Positions 1 to 8,089 of a DNA stretch of 63,539 nt are shown here, in pieces; position 1 is the first letter of the stretch, and the number at the start of each line of letters is the position of its first letter. The notes below the pieces were generated by a model. That model had not been told where the DNA came from. It worked only from the letters and a program-made list of their open reading frames with translations, and made no database searches. Source of the stretch: Candidatus Poseidonia alphae (GTDB lineage: Archaea > Thermoplasmatota > Poseidoniia > Poseidoniales > Poseidoniaceae). The stretch covers positions 1-63,539 of the forward strand of contig DAVD01000049.1 in the NCBI GenBank assembly GCA_002505405.1. Direction: 5' to 3'. A program made the translations under genes and the position numbers.

Positions 1-168
1 CTCCAAAGCGCATACGAGCACGATGCCCTCATGAATGCTTTTCTCAATCCTACCCAAATCCAAGCAATCAAGGCAGAAGGCATCCTCGCCGTAACCAAGG
101 AGGACAAAGGGTGCGCTCATCAACAACGAAAAGATGGACCCTTATCGGGCTCGGCATCTACCTGGTAG
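1..168 (+). CDS. 3' end of an unidentified gene (partial)
   Basis: Frame 1 is open from the window edge to a TAG at 166-168. The fragment includes DALMNAFLNPTQIQAIKAEG, which looks like an ordinary protein C-terminus. It would overlap the next gene by 58 bases, which is long, and the opposite strand is also open over the first 120 bases. The call is therefore weak. No function can be assigned. Confidence 0.3.
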   Translation, partial: LQSAYEHDALMNAFLNPTQIQAIKAEGILAVTKEDKGCAHQQRKDGPLSGSASTW

Positions 169-1049
169 CACTCTTACTGGTTCAACCGGTGACCGCAATC
201 ATCGTACAGTTGGACCAAGAATTTGCCGCCCCCGTGTCAACTGGCGAGGGGGGAAGAACCCTTCTTGTTGAGGAATTCACCGCCACATGGTGTTCGGTAT
301 GCTCCGAGGTTGACCCTGAACTCGAAACGGTTGCAGACAGTCACGGTTCCCGTATCGCACTTGTCGCACTTCACCCCACCGATGGTGAGGATGCCTTCGG
401 ACCTGAAGCAGCAGCCCACCGAATTGAGCGAATGAAAGCCGTGAACCCAGGTATCGCATCAACACCAACATTTGTTGTGGAAGGTGGCTCGCCACGAGGC
501 GGGTATGAAGCCTGGCAGGATGTCCAGCGTGACATCCTCAACACTGAGTTAGAACGGCAGCAAGTAACTCCTCTGGCGTTTCAAGTACAAGCAACGGATT
601 CGGGATACAAGGCAACCGTTCTCAATGCAGAACCCTTGACCCGTAACGGAACGCAACTGACCTTCCTCGTTCTGCAACACGGGGCAGAAGTTCCAGACCG
701 AGGCGTGAACGTCGGAGGTCCCACACGAGACCGAGTGCTTCTTGGCATAGCTGAATGCAATCTTGAAACCGGAGCAATCTCAGCAAACCTTGGTTTGTTA
801 AACGCAACAGCGAACGATGAATGCAACACCGACTTTTCGATTGAGTTTCCAAATTATGAATCCTGGAGCGTAGTTCTTGTGCACGAACATACGCTTGATG
901 CGCTGAAAAATGGATCTGAGCCAATGTCGTTAGGGGCTGTTGAAATGGCGCACCGTTCAATTTCAGTTGAGCAATCTTCAACCGCAACTTGGATTCTTAT
1001 CGGGCTTTGCACCGGATTAAGTTTGGTTGCTATTTATCGTAAAAAGTAA
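111..1049 (+). CDS. Membrane-anchored secreted thioredoxin-like protein
   Basis: 312 aa. An N-terminal hydrophobic segment (about residues 10-30) acts as signal or anchor. A thioredoxin fold follows, with redox motif C61-S-V-C64 in FTATWCSVC and the later segment ASTPTFVVEGG, which resembles the cis-proline strand. A second membrane helix lies at the C-terminus (about 289-307) followed by basic residues (YRKK), so the thioredoxin domain should sit outside the cell, tethered at one or both ends. The GTG start is chosen because GGAGG lies just upstream (about 99-103). The likely role is thiol-disulfide exchange on exported proteins, fitting the VKOR operon 1-2 kb downstream. The substrate is unknown. 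The family call is firm; the topology is inferred. Confidence 0.75.
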   Translation: MRSSTTKRWTLIGLGIYLVALLLVQPVTAIIVQLDQEFAAPVSTGEGGRTLLVEEFTATWCSVCSEVDPELETVADSHGSRIALVALHPTDGEDAFGPEAAAHRIERMKAVNPGIASTPTFVVEGGSPRGGYEAWQDVQRDILNTELERQQVTPLAFQVQATDSGYKATVLNAEPLTRNGTQLTFLVLQHGAEVPDRGVNVGGPTRDRVLLGIAECNLETGAISANLGLLNATANDECNTDFSIEFPNYESWSVVLVHEHTLDALKNGSEPMSLGAVEMAHRSISVEQSSTATWILIGLCTGLSLVAIYRKK

Positions 1050-1135
1050 CACAATGCTGATTCAGCCCCCTTATCATCCCGAAATCGGGTAATTCACCCC
1101 GATATCTGTCAATTGCATGTGCATTTGAAGCGAGG

Positions 1136-1145
1136 TTTGATAAAC
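1136..1145 (+). promoter_or_regulatory. TATA-like box for the 1166 gene
   Basis: TTTGATAAAC is centred about 25 nt before the ATG at 1166, the spacing expected for a leaderless archaeal transcript. No Shine-Dalgarno lies directly before that ATG. A small inverted repeat (CCCG AAAT CGGG, 1078-1089) lies further upstream with no assigned role. Confidence 0.4.
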
Positions 1146-1165
1146 TTCAGGACCAATGTATAACC

Positions 1166-1435
1166 ATGACAAACACATGGGAAGACATCACATGGGAAGA
1201 AGAGGCCCCCCTCAAGGAGTGGGTCATCGAGTATGTAGCCAAGGTCGGGGACGAATCCTCACACCACCTCACCATACTCTATGGAGAAGAAATCGAAGAT
1301 GTTCAGCGTCATCTGATGCATGAACTAAGAACAACATATCTCGAAGCGACCGAAATTGAAGTCACCGTCCTTCGTATGGAAGTGATTGACCAGGAGCCGA
1401 ACGCATTCCACTTTGACGGGACGTACACGCCCTGA
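1166..1435 (+). CDS. Small acidic protein of unknown function
   Basis: 89 aa, soluble, rich in Glu/Asp and Trp near the start (MTNTWEDITWEEEAPLKEW), with no cysteine cluster or membrane segment. I do not recognise the family. It ends one base before the stop codon of the convergent His-rich protein gene. The ATG has a TATA-like box at a leaderless distance. Its coding character looks real: regular predicted strand-helix pattern (HHLTILYGEEIEDVQRHLMHEL), GC and codon use like its neighbours, and a fit to the gap between genes. Function unknown. Confidence 0.6.
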   Translation: MTNTWEDITWEEEAPLKEWVIEYVAKVGDESSHHLTILYGEEIEDVQRHLMHELRTTYLEATEIEVTVLRMEVIDQEPNAFHFDGTYTP

Positions 1436-1969
1436 TCACGCTATTTCTCGATAAATGAGTTCAATTTTTTGACCGTCTTCCAACACATGGTTTTGGAACG
1501 TAGTGACCTGTTCTCGGTTTTCATTTCCCTCAGAATCTTGCGTCGTGACAAACATGAGGAATTCGTGACTGTCATCCGTTCGGTAATCATCAAAACCGGT
1601 TTCGTCAAAGTGCTTGCCCCATACGTCAAAGAACGCCTCAAGGGGTGCTTCAACACCTTGCTCTTTCAGTTCGATGTGAATGATGCCGTTCGTACTGTGA
1701 GTGTGAAGTTGGCGCATGGTGCAGCCCCCGTCGTTAAGGCCGACATCCCCTGGAACCTCGACAAATTCATTGTTGACCGAGAGAACCAATTCGGCATGGT
1801 AGTGATCAACGTAATCACCATGCCCGCCGAGGCAATCTTCGGCGAGTGGATGCTTTTCGTCAGCGGTTGAGAACACTTCACTCGAACCGTCACTCTGGCC
1901 GAGCAACACGCCCATAGCAACAACAGCTCCTACGGTGAGAAGCAACCAGAATACGGTATCGGATTTCAT
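1436..1969 (-). CDS. Exported His-rich HYH-motif protein of the VKOR operon
   Basis: 177 aa from the ATG at 1969, preceded by AAGAGG at 7-nt spacing; an in-frame TTG at 1987 is less likely. A signal/anchor helix (about 5-24) precedes a domain with H56-Y-H58, Cys83, LHTH at 88-91 and HIE at 98-100. From memory this matches a family found beside or fused to VKOR and DsbA-like proteins in bacteria and Thaumarchaeota (pattern HYHxxL... C...LHTHD..GxIHIE), possibly metal binding. It is the last gene of the minus-strand operon, directly after VKOR. It probably acts outside the membrane. The exact role is unknown; metal binding is inferred only from the His/Cys pattern. Confidence 0.65.
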   Translation of the reverse strand: MKSDTVFWLLLTVGAVVAMGVLLGQSDGSSEVFSTADEKHPLAEDCLGGHGDYVDHYHAELVLSVNNEFVEVPGDVGLNDGGCTMRQLHTHSTNGIIHIELKEQGVEAPLEAFFDVWGKHFDETGFDDYRTDDSHEFLMFVTTQDSEGNENREQVTTFQNHVLEDGQKIELIYREIA

Positions 1970-1987
1970 GCAAAGGCCTCTTGACAA

Positions 1988-2599
1988 TCAAACATCGGCG
2001 TCGGTGGTTGTATCGTCGTTCCATTCTCCACGCTCATGCATGCGAGAGATGGTCCAGAAACCGAACAAAGCAATGACGTTGGCAACGTGAGCGGTGGTGC
2101 AGTACTGGCATATCTTCCCCATGGCTACCTCGTAGGAGATCAACAATCCAATCACCGGTAGACCGAGTAGGGTCAGATACATTCCATACTTGGAATACCG
2201 TTCGGCCCATAGAGCATCGGGTTCCTTAGAAATTGAGTTCGCCAGGAACATCAGTACGCCAAAAGCAACCATTCCAATCATACCCCAAGATAGGCCAAAC
2301 AATGGATCGGTGTTGTAGGCAACATTTCCGAGGACATCATCGCATGAAAACACCGTTGCGCTTGAGCAAACTGAGCCCCCTTCACTGATTTTGTTTGAAA
2401 TCCAAAGGGTGTGAACAGAGATTGCAAAGCCGACCAAAAGAACGATATTCAATCCCAAAAGCCGTTGCCGGCGAGGAATTTTCAACTTTGGCCAATTAGC
2501 AGAGAGGGTATTGCCCAAGCTCGAACCAAACGATGTTAGCAGGAGCGTCCCGAACAAGAGCGGCACGATGTAAAGCATCAAGATGATATTAGCGTCCAT
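1988..2599 (-). CDS. Vitamin K epoxide reductase (VKOR) family protein
   Basis: 203 aa integral membrane protein with about five hydrophobic helices (near 4-24, 48-66, 102-121, 139-156 and 168-184). It has both VKOR cysteine pairs: the loop pair C78/C86 (VCSSATVFSC) and the active-site C164-Q-Y-C167 near the last helix. VKOR enzymes reoxidise thioredoxin-like partners using quinones, the archaeal/actinobacterial counterpart of DsbB. Its start abuts the stop of the upstream thioredoxin-like gene and its stop is 18 nt from the next ATG, so the three genes are almost surely one transcript. The natural partner is the thioredoxin-like protein at 2600-3271. Confidence 0.88.
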   Translation of the reverse strand: MDANIILMLYIVPLLFGTLLLTSFGSSLGNTLSANWPKLKIPRRQRLLGLNIVLLVGFAISVHTLWISNKISEGGSVCSSATVFSCDDVLGNVAYNTDPLFGLSWGMIGMVAFGVLMFLANSISKEPDALWAERYSKYGMYLTLLGLPVIGLLISYEVAMGKICQYCTTAHVANVIALFGFWTISRMHERGEWNDDTTTDADV

Positions 2600-3271
2600 T
2601 TACTGTTCACCGCCTACAATTCTTATGATGGCATCCCCTACTTTTTCACTGGGGTTTTCAGATGAGACCCAAGCCACAATACCATCGGGTTGAATGAGGT
2701 AATATGCTGGTGTTCCTGGCACCTTCCATTCATCCATGTTGTCCAAGTCCAAATCGTCAATGTACGTGAAATAGTGAGGATTACCAGGACGGGTTGTACA
2801 ATCGCCCTTAGCGCATGTTTCTTCACCCGATTTATCTCTAAAGGCAATGATTTCAGACCGACTGCTTTCGTGACCTGGAATGTTGAGTTCACCAACATTT
2901 GCGACGAAGTTTACGACTGGACCGTCCCACTTCTCAGCTCCTGTCTTGGAAAAGTAATCTGCAGCTTGGCCTGTTTCAGAGGCGGAATCCCAGCAGAATC
3001 CACAGTCCGTGTCGATGAATTCAACGACGAGCCACTCGCCAGTATCGTCACCTGCTGACCAGTTATCAACCAGCCAGTCATCCATATTAAATTCGGTCCA
3101 ACCGGTTCCGTTGTAACTTAGACCTTCCAACGCAGGTGCGCGTTGTCCTTCCTTAGTCCCGCTTGCGATGGGGTCGGTAGTAAATGCCAAAAACATGATT
3201 GAGGCAAAGAAAAGTGCCATGATTTTGATGGCTGTGTCGGTTCGTATATCGGCTTCTTCATCGTATTTCAT
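2600..3271 (-). CDS. Membrane-anchored thioredoxin-like protein, probable VKOR partner
   Basis: 223 aa. One N-terminal membrane helix (about 15-31) places a TlpA/DsbA-like thioredoxin domain outside the cell. The active site is C90-G-F-C93 in EFIDTDCGFCWDS, and the cis-proline region is VPGTP (184-188). A second cysteine pair, C153/C158 (CAKGDC), could be structural or an extra redox relay. The ATG at 3271 overlaps the TGA of the epimerase gene (ATGA), implying translational coupling, and VKOR follows with no gap. Likely role: dithiol oxidase or disulfide carrier for exported proteins, recharged by VKOR. Direction of electron flow is inferred from the neighbours. Confidence 0.82.
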   Translation of the reverse strand: MKYDEEADIRTDTAIKIMALFFASIMFLAFTTDPIASGTKEGQRAPALEGLSYNGTGWTEFNMDDWLVDNWSAGDDTGEWLVVEFIDTDCGFCWDSASETGQAADYFSKTGAEKWDGPVVNFVANVGELNIPGHESSRSEIIAFRDKSGEETCAKGDCTTRPGNPHYFTYIDDLDLDNMDEWKVPGTPAYYLIQPDGIVAWVSSENPSEKVGDAIIRIVGGEQ

Positions 3272-4227
3272 GATTCATTCCCCATTCCAATTTCGTCGAG
3301 TAAAACAGATGCAGTATATCGAATCGCATCCTCGCTGTTCATGCGGACATCAAATCCACTATCTAACATTTTGTCAATAGCAAGACGAGCACGAGGCACA
3401 TCTCCAGCCCAACCCCGGTCACCACCGGTGTATTCGATGCTTGCATCATTGCATCCAGTGACCTCAACCACGATTTCAGCAATCCGACGAACTGAAGCAG
3501 TATCGTGGCTTCCGAGGTTGTAGAGATTGAGCGGCTCATCGGTCTTCCCCATCACGTGGAGAATAGCATCAGCACAGTCTCCAACTTCCATGTAGGACTT
3601 TTCTTGACGACCGTTACCTAAGACCTCAAGTCGGGTTGGGTCGGCTTTGAGTTTGTGAATGAAATCAAAGATCACACCGTGTGTACCGCGTGCTCCGATA
3701 ATGTTAGCAAAACGGAAAATCCATGCTTGGAGCCCGAACGTACCAACCCAACTGCTGATCAATCCTTCTCCAGCTTGCTTGCTGGCACCGTACAGCGAAA
3801 TCGGCATACAGGGGCCGTGATTCTCAGGAGTGGGGAGTGGTGCATTTTCGCCGTAAACAACGGAACTGGAGGCAAAAGCGATTTTCTTGACATCGTTCAG
3901 TCGCATGGCTTCGACGACGTTGTATGTGGCGATGGTCCCTTGTTGAAGGTCGGTATCAGTGACTCGAGTACCAAGGCGAATATCGGGATTAGCAGCCAAA
4001 TGGAAGACGCATTCAATCTCCATTGACATGGCCTTCTTGACATCTTCAAGATGACAGACGTCACCGTGAACCATCGTTGCCGAACCCGATTTCAAATGAT
4101 GAGAAATGAACGATTCTTGACCGCTTGAAAGATTGTCCAGAACAACCACATGGTCGCCGCGTGCGACCAAGCGGTCAATGAGGTGGGACCCAATAAAGCC
4201 AGCTCCTCCGGTTACCAAGGCTCGCAT
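3268..4227 (-). CDS. NAD-dependent sugar-nucleotide epimerase/dehydratase (GalE-like)
   Basis: 319 aa from the ATG at 4227; a longer in-frame ORF adds 48 residues that match nothing and sit upstream of a good TATA box. Extended SDR family: Rossmann motif GGAGFIGSH near the N-terminus, and an active-site Ser-Tyr-Lys in SSSVVYGE and YGASKQAGEG. Length and motifs fit UDP-glucose/UDP-GlcNAc 4-epimerases and related dehydratases; the exact sugar cannot be told from sequence. It is the first gene of the operon leading into the thioredoxin/VKOR genes, perhaps linking glycan precursor synthesis with cell-surface protein maturation, though the link may only be shared transcription. Confidence 0.85.
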   Translation of the reverse strand: MRALVTGGAGFIGSHLIDRLVARGDHVVVLDNLSSGQESFISHHLKSGSATMVHGDVCHLEDVKKAMSMEIECVFHLAANPDIRLGTRVTDTDLQQGTIATYNVVEAMRLNDVKKIAFASSSVVYGENAPLPTPENHGPCMPISLYGASKQAGEGLISSWVGTFGLQAWIFRFANIIGARGTHGVIFDFIHKLKADPTRLEVLGNGRQEKSYMEVGDCADAILHVMGKTDEPLNLYNLGSHDTASVRRIAEIVVEVTGCNDASIEYTGGDRGWAGDVPRARLAIDKMLDSGFDVRMNSEDAIRYTASVLLDEIGMGNES

Positions 4228-4250
4228 AGTCAAAGCACCAAGGGCGCCGG

Positions 4251-4256
4251 TATAAG
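4251..4256 (-). promoter_or_regulatory. TATA box for the epimerase-VKOR operon
   Basis: On the minus strand CTTATA lies 24-29 nt before the ATG at 4227, and no Shine-Dalgarno precedes that ATG. This is the layout of a leaderless archaeal promoter and supports the chosen start. Confidence 0.5.
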
Positions 4257-4355
4257 GGGTTAGGTATTGAGTTCTGTAACACTCATGCAAGTCATTCATA
4301 ACCGTTGACGAGCAGCGATTTGGCTCTGAGAAGATGTCTCGGAGGAGGTGAAAAC

Positions 4356-4604
4356 GTGAAGAAAAACGCAACCATGAACGAAGATGAATCGGTCGATTCC
4401 AATGTATTGGTCGGGTATGTCCGCCGCAGCAACGCTGGAGGGGCTCTCAAAGTATCCATCAATACGGCGGCATTTGCTGATTGCAACACTTACATGACAA
4501 GCGATGGTCAATCCTATGTCCCCCTGGTCATTTCCATCGCCGCCCTTAACAAGGTGCTGTCAGGTGATCGTGCGGTAACAACCATCGCCCAACTGCATGA
4601 CTGA
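4356..4604 (+). CDS. Small conserved-looking protein of unknown function
   Basis: 82 aa from a GTG at 4356, preceded by GGAGGAGG with 6-7 nt spacing, a strong Shine-Dalgarno that decides the start. The sequence is compact and globular (LVGYVRRSNAGGALKVSIN... YVPLVISIAALNKVLSG), with no membrane segment or metal motif. I do not recognise a named family. It is transcribed divergently from the epimerase operon and lies upstream of the GT2 gene, which has its own promoter. Function unknown. Confidence 0.6.
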   Translation: MKKNATMNEDESVDSNVLVGYVRRSNAGGALKVSINTAAFADCNTYMTSDGQSYVPLVISIAALNKVLSGDRAVTTIAQLHD

Positions 4605-4736
4605 GGAGAGCATTGAACCTATGTCAGACTTACTTGATCTACCAAGATGAAGTCAGCGCCCGTTGGTCGTCTTCGGCCGGCCATCGGGCCCCATGCCCGT
4701 ATTTCGGGAGGGATTGGATGAAAAAACGAACACACC

Positions 4737-4743
4737 TATATAG
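4737..4743 (+). promoter_or_regulatory. TATA box for the GT2 gene
   Basis: TATATAG lies 23-29 nt before a GTG at 4766, the start adopted for the glycosyltransferase. The spacing suggests a leaderless message. Confidence 0.5.
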
Positions 4744-4765
4744 AAGGGAGAATCGGGTTTTATTT

Positions 4766-5710
4766 GTGACAACCATCACTGACACGGAGCCTTCCAAGAG
4801 GCCTTTCGTCGTTGCGGGCATGCCCATGTACAACGAGGAGGAGACCATTGGCTCGGTTGTAATTCGTGCTCTTCGCCACGTCGACAAAGTGGTTTGTATT
4901 GATGATGGTTCATCTGACGCCAGTGCTCGAATCGCAGAGGCATGTGGCGCAATCGTCGTCAGACATCGTATCAATCGGGGATACGGCGGGGCGCTCAAAA
5001 CACTCTTCATGGAAGCCTTGGAAATGGACGCTGATGCCTTGGTTTTGTTGGATTCAGACGGACAGCATGAAACCCATGACATCCCCAACATGCTCGAACC
5101 GATTCTTAGTGGAGAAGCGGATTTCACCATCGGCTCTCGCTTCGTAGACGGGGGCGGTGGAACGGACATGCCCGCATACCGTAGACTTGGTATCAAAGTC
5201 ATTACAGCAGCATCGAACCTTTCAAGCGACCTTGACATCAAAGACACTCAATCTGGATTCCGTGCATTCTCACGCATGGCTCTGGAACGACTTCGGTTCG
5301 ACTCCGAAGGTATGGAATTGTCTCTCGAAATGTTGGAAGACGCTCGGGAAAAACAACTTCGTGTTCTCGAGGTCCCCACCATCATCCGTTATGACGTACC
5401 CAAGGGTTCCAATTTCACAGCCGTATCCCACGGATTTACGGTCCTCACATGGGCCATGCTTTCACTGTCTCAAAAGAAACCACTCTTGGTATTGGGAATC
5501 CCTGGATTTGGACTTCTAGCAACCGGAGCAGCCATGGGGATGCAGACCGCTCAAGGATTCACCACTCAGCTTGACAGTGTCATCGGAGACGGTATTTCTG
5601 CTGTCTGGATCGGCGTCTTAGGACTGGCCTTGATGGCCACAGGCCTGGTGTTGCAAAGTGCACGTGGATTCTTACGCCACCTTCTTGTCCGTGAATTCGG
5701 ACTGGACTAA
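4766..5710 (+). CDS. GT2 family glycosyltransferase, dolichol-phosphate mannosyltransferase-like
   Basis: 314 aa. The GT-A domain has the nucleotide-sugar motifs GMPMYNEEETIG, CIDDGSSD and the metal-binding DxD-type segment LLDSDGQHE. The C-terminus carries two membrane helices (PLLVLGIPGFGLLATG and a second about 30 residues on). This is the architecture of DPM/DpgS-type enzymes that load sugars onto polyprenyl phosphate at the cytoplasmic face for glycan or S-layer glycosylation. The start is taken at the GTG behind a TATA box; an ATG at 4718 with its own GGGAGG gives a 330-aa alternative. The same C-terminal helices recur in the degenerate homologue at 29476-30306. Confidence 0.85.
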   Translation: MTTITDTEPSKRPFVVAGMPMYNEEETIGSVVIRALRHVDKVVCIDDGSSDASARIAEACGAIVVRHRINRGYGGALKTLFMEALEMDADALVLLDSDGQHETHDIPNMLEPILSGEADFTIGSRFVDGGGGTDMPAYRRLGIKVITAASNLSSDLDIKDTQSGFRAFSRMALERLRFDSEGMELSLEMLEDAREKQLRVLEVPTIIRYDVPKGSNFTAVSHGFTVLTWAMLSLSQKKPLLVLGIPGFGLLATGAAMGMQTAQGFTTQLDSVIGDGISAVWIGVLGLALMATGLVLQSARGFLRHLLVREFGLD

Positions 5711-5988
5711 CCTAACAATCGTATTGCAAGCGAAATCAGATAGGGCGCTGCAAAGAGCCCAAAGAAGATGAACATGAAAATCCTCACCGTTCGTTGGTTT
5801 TTGTCGTCTGCAATGTTTTTATCGATGCAATCTTGTTCTTTACACACCCTTGGTTCGGAAGAAAGAGGGATGGGCTGAAAGCAGATACGGCAGTGCTTGT
5901 GAGGTTGCATTTTATTGTTGGAGAGCGACCCCGCAAATTGGCTGGATTTTTTCGCTACCATTTCCTTCACTTTCTTTGCATTCACCAT
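5707..5988 (-). CDS. Small zinc-ribbon membrane protein (DUF2116-like)
   Basis: 93 aa from the ATG at 5988, which has AGGTGA at 7-nt spacing; a GTG at 5997 is the alternative. A zinc ribbon HKHCRICFQPIP... VCKEQDC (four Cys) is followed by a C-terminal membrane helix (about 70-90, FMFIFFGLFAAPYLISLAI). From memory this matches the archaeal DUF2116 group of short Zn-ribbon proteins with a terminal helix, whose function is unknown. It follows the UMP kinase gene, probably co-transcribed, and converges with the GT2 gene with a few bases of overlap. Confidence 0.65.
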   Translation of the reverse strand: MVNAKKVKEMVAKKSSQFAGSLSNNKMQPHKHCRICFQPIPLSSEPRVCKEQDCIDKNIADDKNQRTVRIFMFIFFGLFAAPYLISLAIRLLG

Positions 5989-5997
5989 AACGCTCAC

Positions 5998-6705
5998 CTA
6001 TGCTTTGATGGCCGTACCTACGAAAGGCTTGCCTTCTAAGGCATCGTCAAGAAGCCCGATATCTCTGCCGTCAAGTACCGCCAAATTCATTCCCGAGTCC
6101 ATGGCTGCTTGAACCGCCATGGGGTCAACGACCGCAGAAGCGCCCGGCTCAAGTGGAACCCCCACCCCGGTTATAGCGCCGAGTTCATCCAGTGTGATTT
6201 CGGTCAATGCTTCAGCATCGTCATGATGACGTGGGTCTTTGGAATAGACGTGTGACACGTTCGTAGCGATGATGCAGTGACGGGCTTGGACAGCGCCTGC
6301 CAAACGAACAGCGACCGTGTCGGTGGTATGTCCAGGGACCGTACCGCCCATCACGACAACATGGTGCGAATCCATCAGAAGTCGGGCATCTTCAATCGTA
6401 TGCGGGATGGTAAGGGCTACATCGCATCCAATCTCAGCAAGAATTTGTTGGAGAACGGTAGCATTGAGTCGAGTGGCTGCAATTCCGATTTCGTCAAGTC
6501 GTTGGGCCGATGAAATCATGGGGGCGGCGAGTTCAATTCCTTCACGAGCAGGGAGACCTCCACCGACTACTAAGGCCAGTTTCCGACCGTTTCCCTCCAA
6601 ATGGACGACGAGTTGCCTGAGACGAGCCATCCAGGTTTCCCGCTGAGCCGCTTCCTCCGGACGGAGAAGACTACCACCCAATGCAACGACATGGCGAATG
6701 CTCAT
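5998..6705 (-). CDS. pyrH: Uridylate kinase (archaeal UMP kinase)
   Basis: 235 aa from the ATG at 6705 (MSIRHVVALGGSLL). Amino-acid kinase fold: N-terminal glycine loop ALGGSLL, VVGGGLPAR, the UMP-binding segment GGTVPGHTTDTVAVRLA and ATNVSHVYSKDPR. These match archaeal UMP kinase, which makes UDP from UMP and ATP in pyrimidine synthesis. In-frame starts upstream (6735, 6750) exist but add residues outside the family. The DUF2116-like gene follows directly. The main alternative is another member of the aspartate/glutamate/uridylate kinase family, but the GHTTD segment favours UMPK. Confidence 0.85.
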   Translation of the reverse strand: MSIRHVVALGGSLLRPEEAAQRETWMARLRQLVVHLEGNGRKLALVVGGGLPAREGIELAAPMISSAQRLDEIGIAATRLNATVLQQILAEIGCDVALTIPHTIEDARLLMDSHHVVVMGGTVPGHTTDTVAVRLAGAVQARHCIIATNVSHVYSKDPRHHDDAEALTEITLDELGAITGVGVPLEPGASAVVDPMAVQAAMDSGMNLAVLDGRDIGLLDDALEGKPFVGTAIKA

Positions 6706-6832
6706 GACTCCTGTGCTACGCGGCCATCCTTTCATCCTATCCCCGAACAAGGGCTGTCAAACCCTAGGACAGAACAAAGGCAGGCGAGGTTTGAAGTGCC
6801 CCACCTAGACCCACACATGGGAGGCGTAGCAA

Positions 6833-8080
6833 GTGGCGGACGATGCAAAACAATCAGCGCGACGGCTCCGTCTCAAACTCGCTTTGGAAGAACTTCGTGA
6901 AATGAAGGGATTCGGAACAGAGCTTGTCACATTGATCATCCCACCTGACCGCCAGGTTTCAGATGCTCGCCAAATGCTTCAAAACGAACACGGTCAGGCT
7001 GCAAACATCAAATCAAAAGGAACGCGTAAAAACGTCCAAGGTGCTATTGAATCCGCCCTCTCCACCCTCTCCCGTTACAAAAACGCAGGTGAATTCGGCA
7101 TCGCCATCTTCGTTGGCTCAATCATCATCGGCAACAACAAGAATCGTATGATTAGCGTCGTCATTGAAGACCCTCCCGAACCCTTGCTGTCCTTCCGTTA
7201 CCGATGTGATTCAAAGTTTGAATTAACGCAATTAGAGGAAATGCTCATCGACAAAAAATCCTACGGTTTGTTTGTGATTGACCGCTCGGAAGCAGCCTAC
7301 GGGATCGCTTCAGGAAAACGGATTCACGTGCAGGAACATCTTGTTTCCAACATCATGGGCAAGCACCGACAGGGTGGTCAGTCTGCCCAACGTTTCGAAC
7401 GATTGATTGAAGAGGCTGCACACAACTTTTTCAAACGAGCCACAGAACATGCTAATGCGTATTGGCTCCCGCATTTGGAAAACATTCAGGCCATCATTAT
7501 CGGTGGACCTGGCGCAACCAAAGACTTCGTGGTGAAGAACGATTACTTCCACCACGAAATCGTCAAAAAGATTGCTAAAACTCACTTTGACGTCGGCTAC
7601 TCAAACGAATCCGGTGTTCGGGAACTCGTTGAAAATGCAGGAGCAATGATGGGTGAAATTGAATTGGACGCTGAGCGCCAAACCATGAACCGATTCTTGG
7701 AAGAACTGATACGCCCTCATCCGAAAGCAACCTACGGTGAAATGATGGTAAAACGTGCATTGGATGAAGGTGCAGTCGAGAAATTGTTGTTTTCTGAAGG
7801 CTTGAAAGCAAAGGATTTGAAGGTCCATTGCAAAAAGTGCAAGCATGAATGGGACCAGCGGGTCAAGAAGGCCAGCGAGGATATATCGTGCCCCGAATGT
7901 GCAGCATCCGGTGAGGCGATGAGAGTGCTTGAAACCGTTTCAGTCTTTGACACGCTAAGCAAGAACGCTGAAGCAAGCAATACAGAAGTGATCATCATTT
8001 CAACAGACACTGAAGAAGGCTCACAACTGATGCTTGGATTCGGTGGACTTGCAGCAATATTGCGCTATCCTTGGATGTGA
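6833..8080 (+). CDS. prf1: Peptide chain release factor aRF1
   Basis: 415 aa, typical length for archaeal/eukaryotic class 1 release factors. It has the stop-codon recognition motif NIKS at 58-61 and the universal GGQ at 181-183 (GKHRQGGQSAQRF), which triggers peptidyl-tRNA hydrolysis. A C-terminal zinc-ribbon-like segment (CKKCKHEW... CPEC) lies near 325-350. It acts in the cytoplasm on all three stop codons. The GTG start has GGGAGG at 8-nt spacing. argS begins 9 nt after the stop, so the two genes probably share a transcript. Confidence 0.96.
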   Translation: MADDAKQSARRLRLKLALEELREMKGFGTELVTLIIPPDRQVSDARQMLQNEHGQAANIKSKGTRKNVQGAIESALSTLSRYKNAGEFGIAIFVGSIIIGNNKNRMISVVIEDPPEPLLSFRYRCDSKFELTQLEEMLIDKKSYGLFVIDRSEAAYGIASGKRIHVQEHLVSNIMGKHRQGGQSAQRFERLIEEAAHNFFKRATEHANAYWLPHLENIQAIIIGGPGATKDFVVKNDYFHHEIVKKIAKTHFDVGYSNESGVRELVENAGAMMGEIELDAERQTMNRFLEELIRPHPKATYGEMMVKRALDEGAVEKLLFSEGLKAKDLKVHCKKCKHEWDQRVKKASEDISCPECAASGEAMRVLETVSVFDTLSKNAEASNTEVIIISTDTEEGSQLMLGFGGLAAILRYPWM

Positions 8081-8089
8081 AGTGATCTC

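Noticed and set aside
1..120. Minus-strand coding frame at the left edge
   Set aside because: It is open but Cys/Leu-rich with no match, and the plus-strand frame looks more protein-like; evidence for either is thin.
1078..1090. Hairpin CCCG-AAAT-CGGG as a terminator after the first gene
   Set aside because: There is no following T-run, and archaeal terminators are mainly U-rich tracts, so the hairpin alone is not enough.
4639..5247. 202-aa open frame antisense to the GT2 gene
   Set aside because: It mirrors a well-supported glycosyltransferase, is Ser/Pro-rich in the way antisense frames are, and has no ribosome-binding site or known motif.
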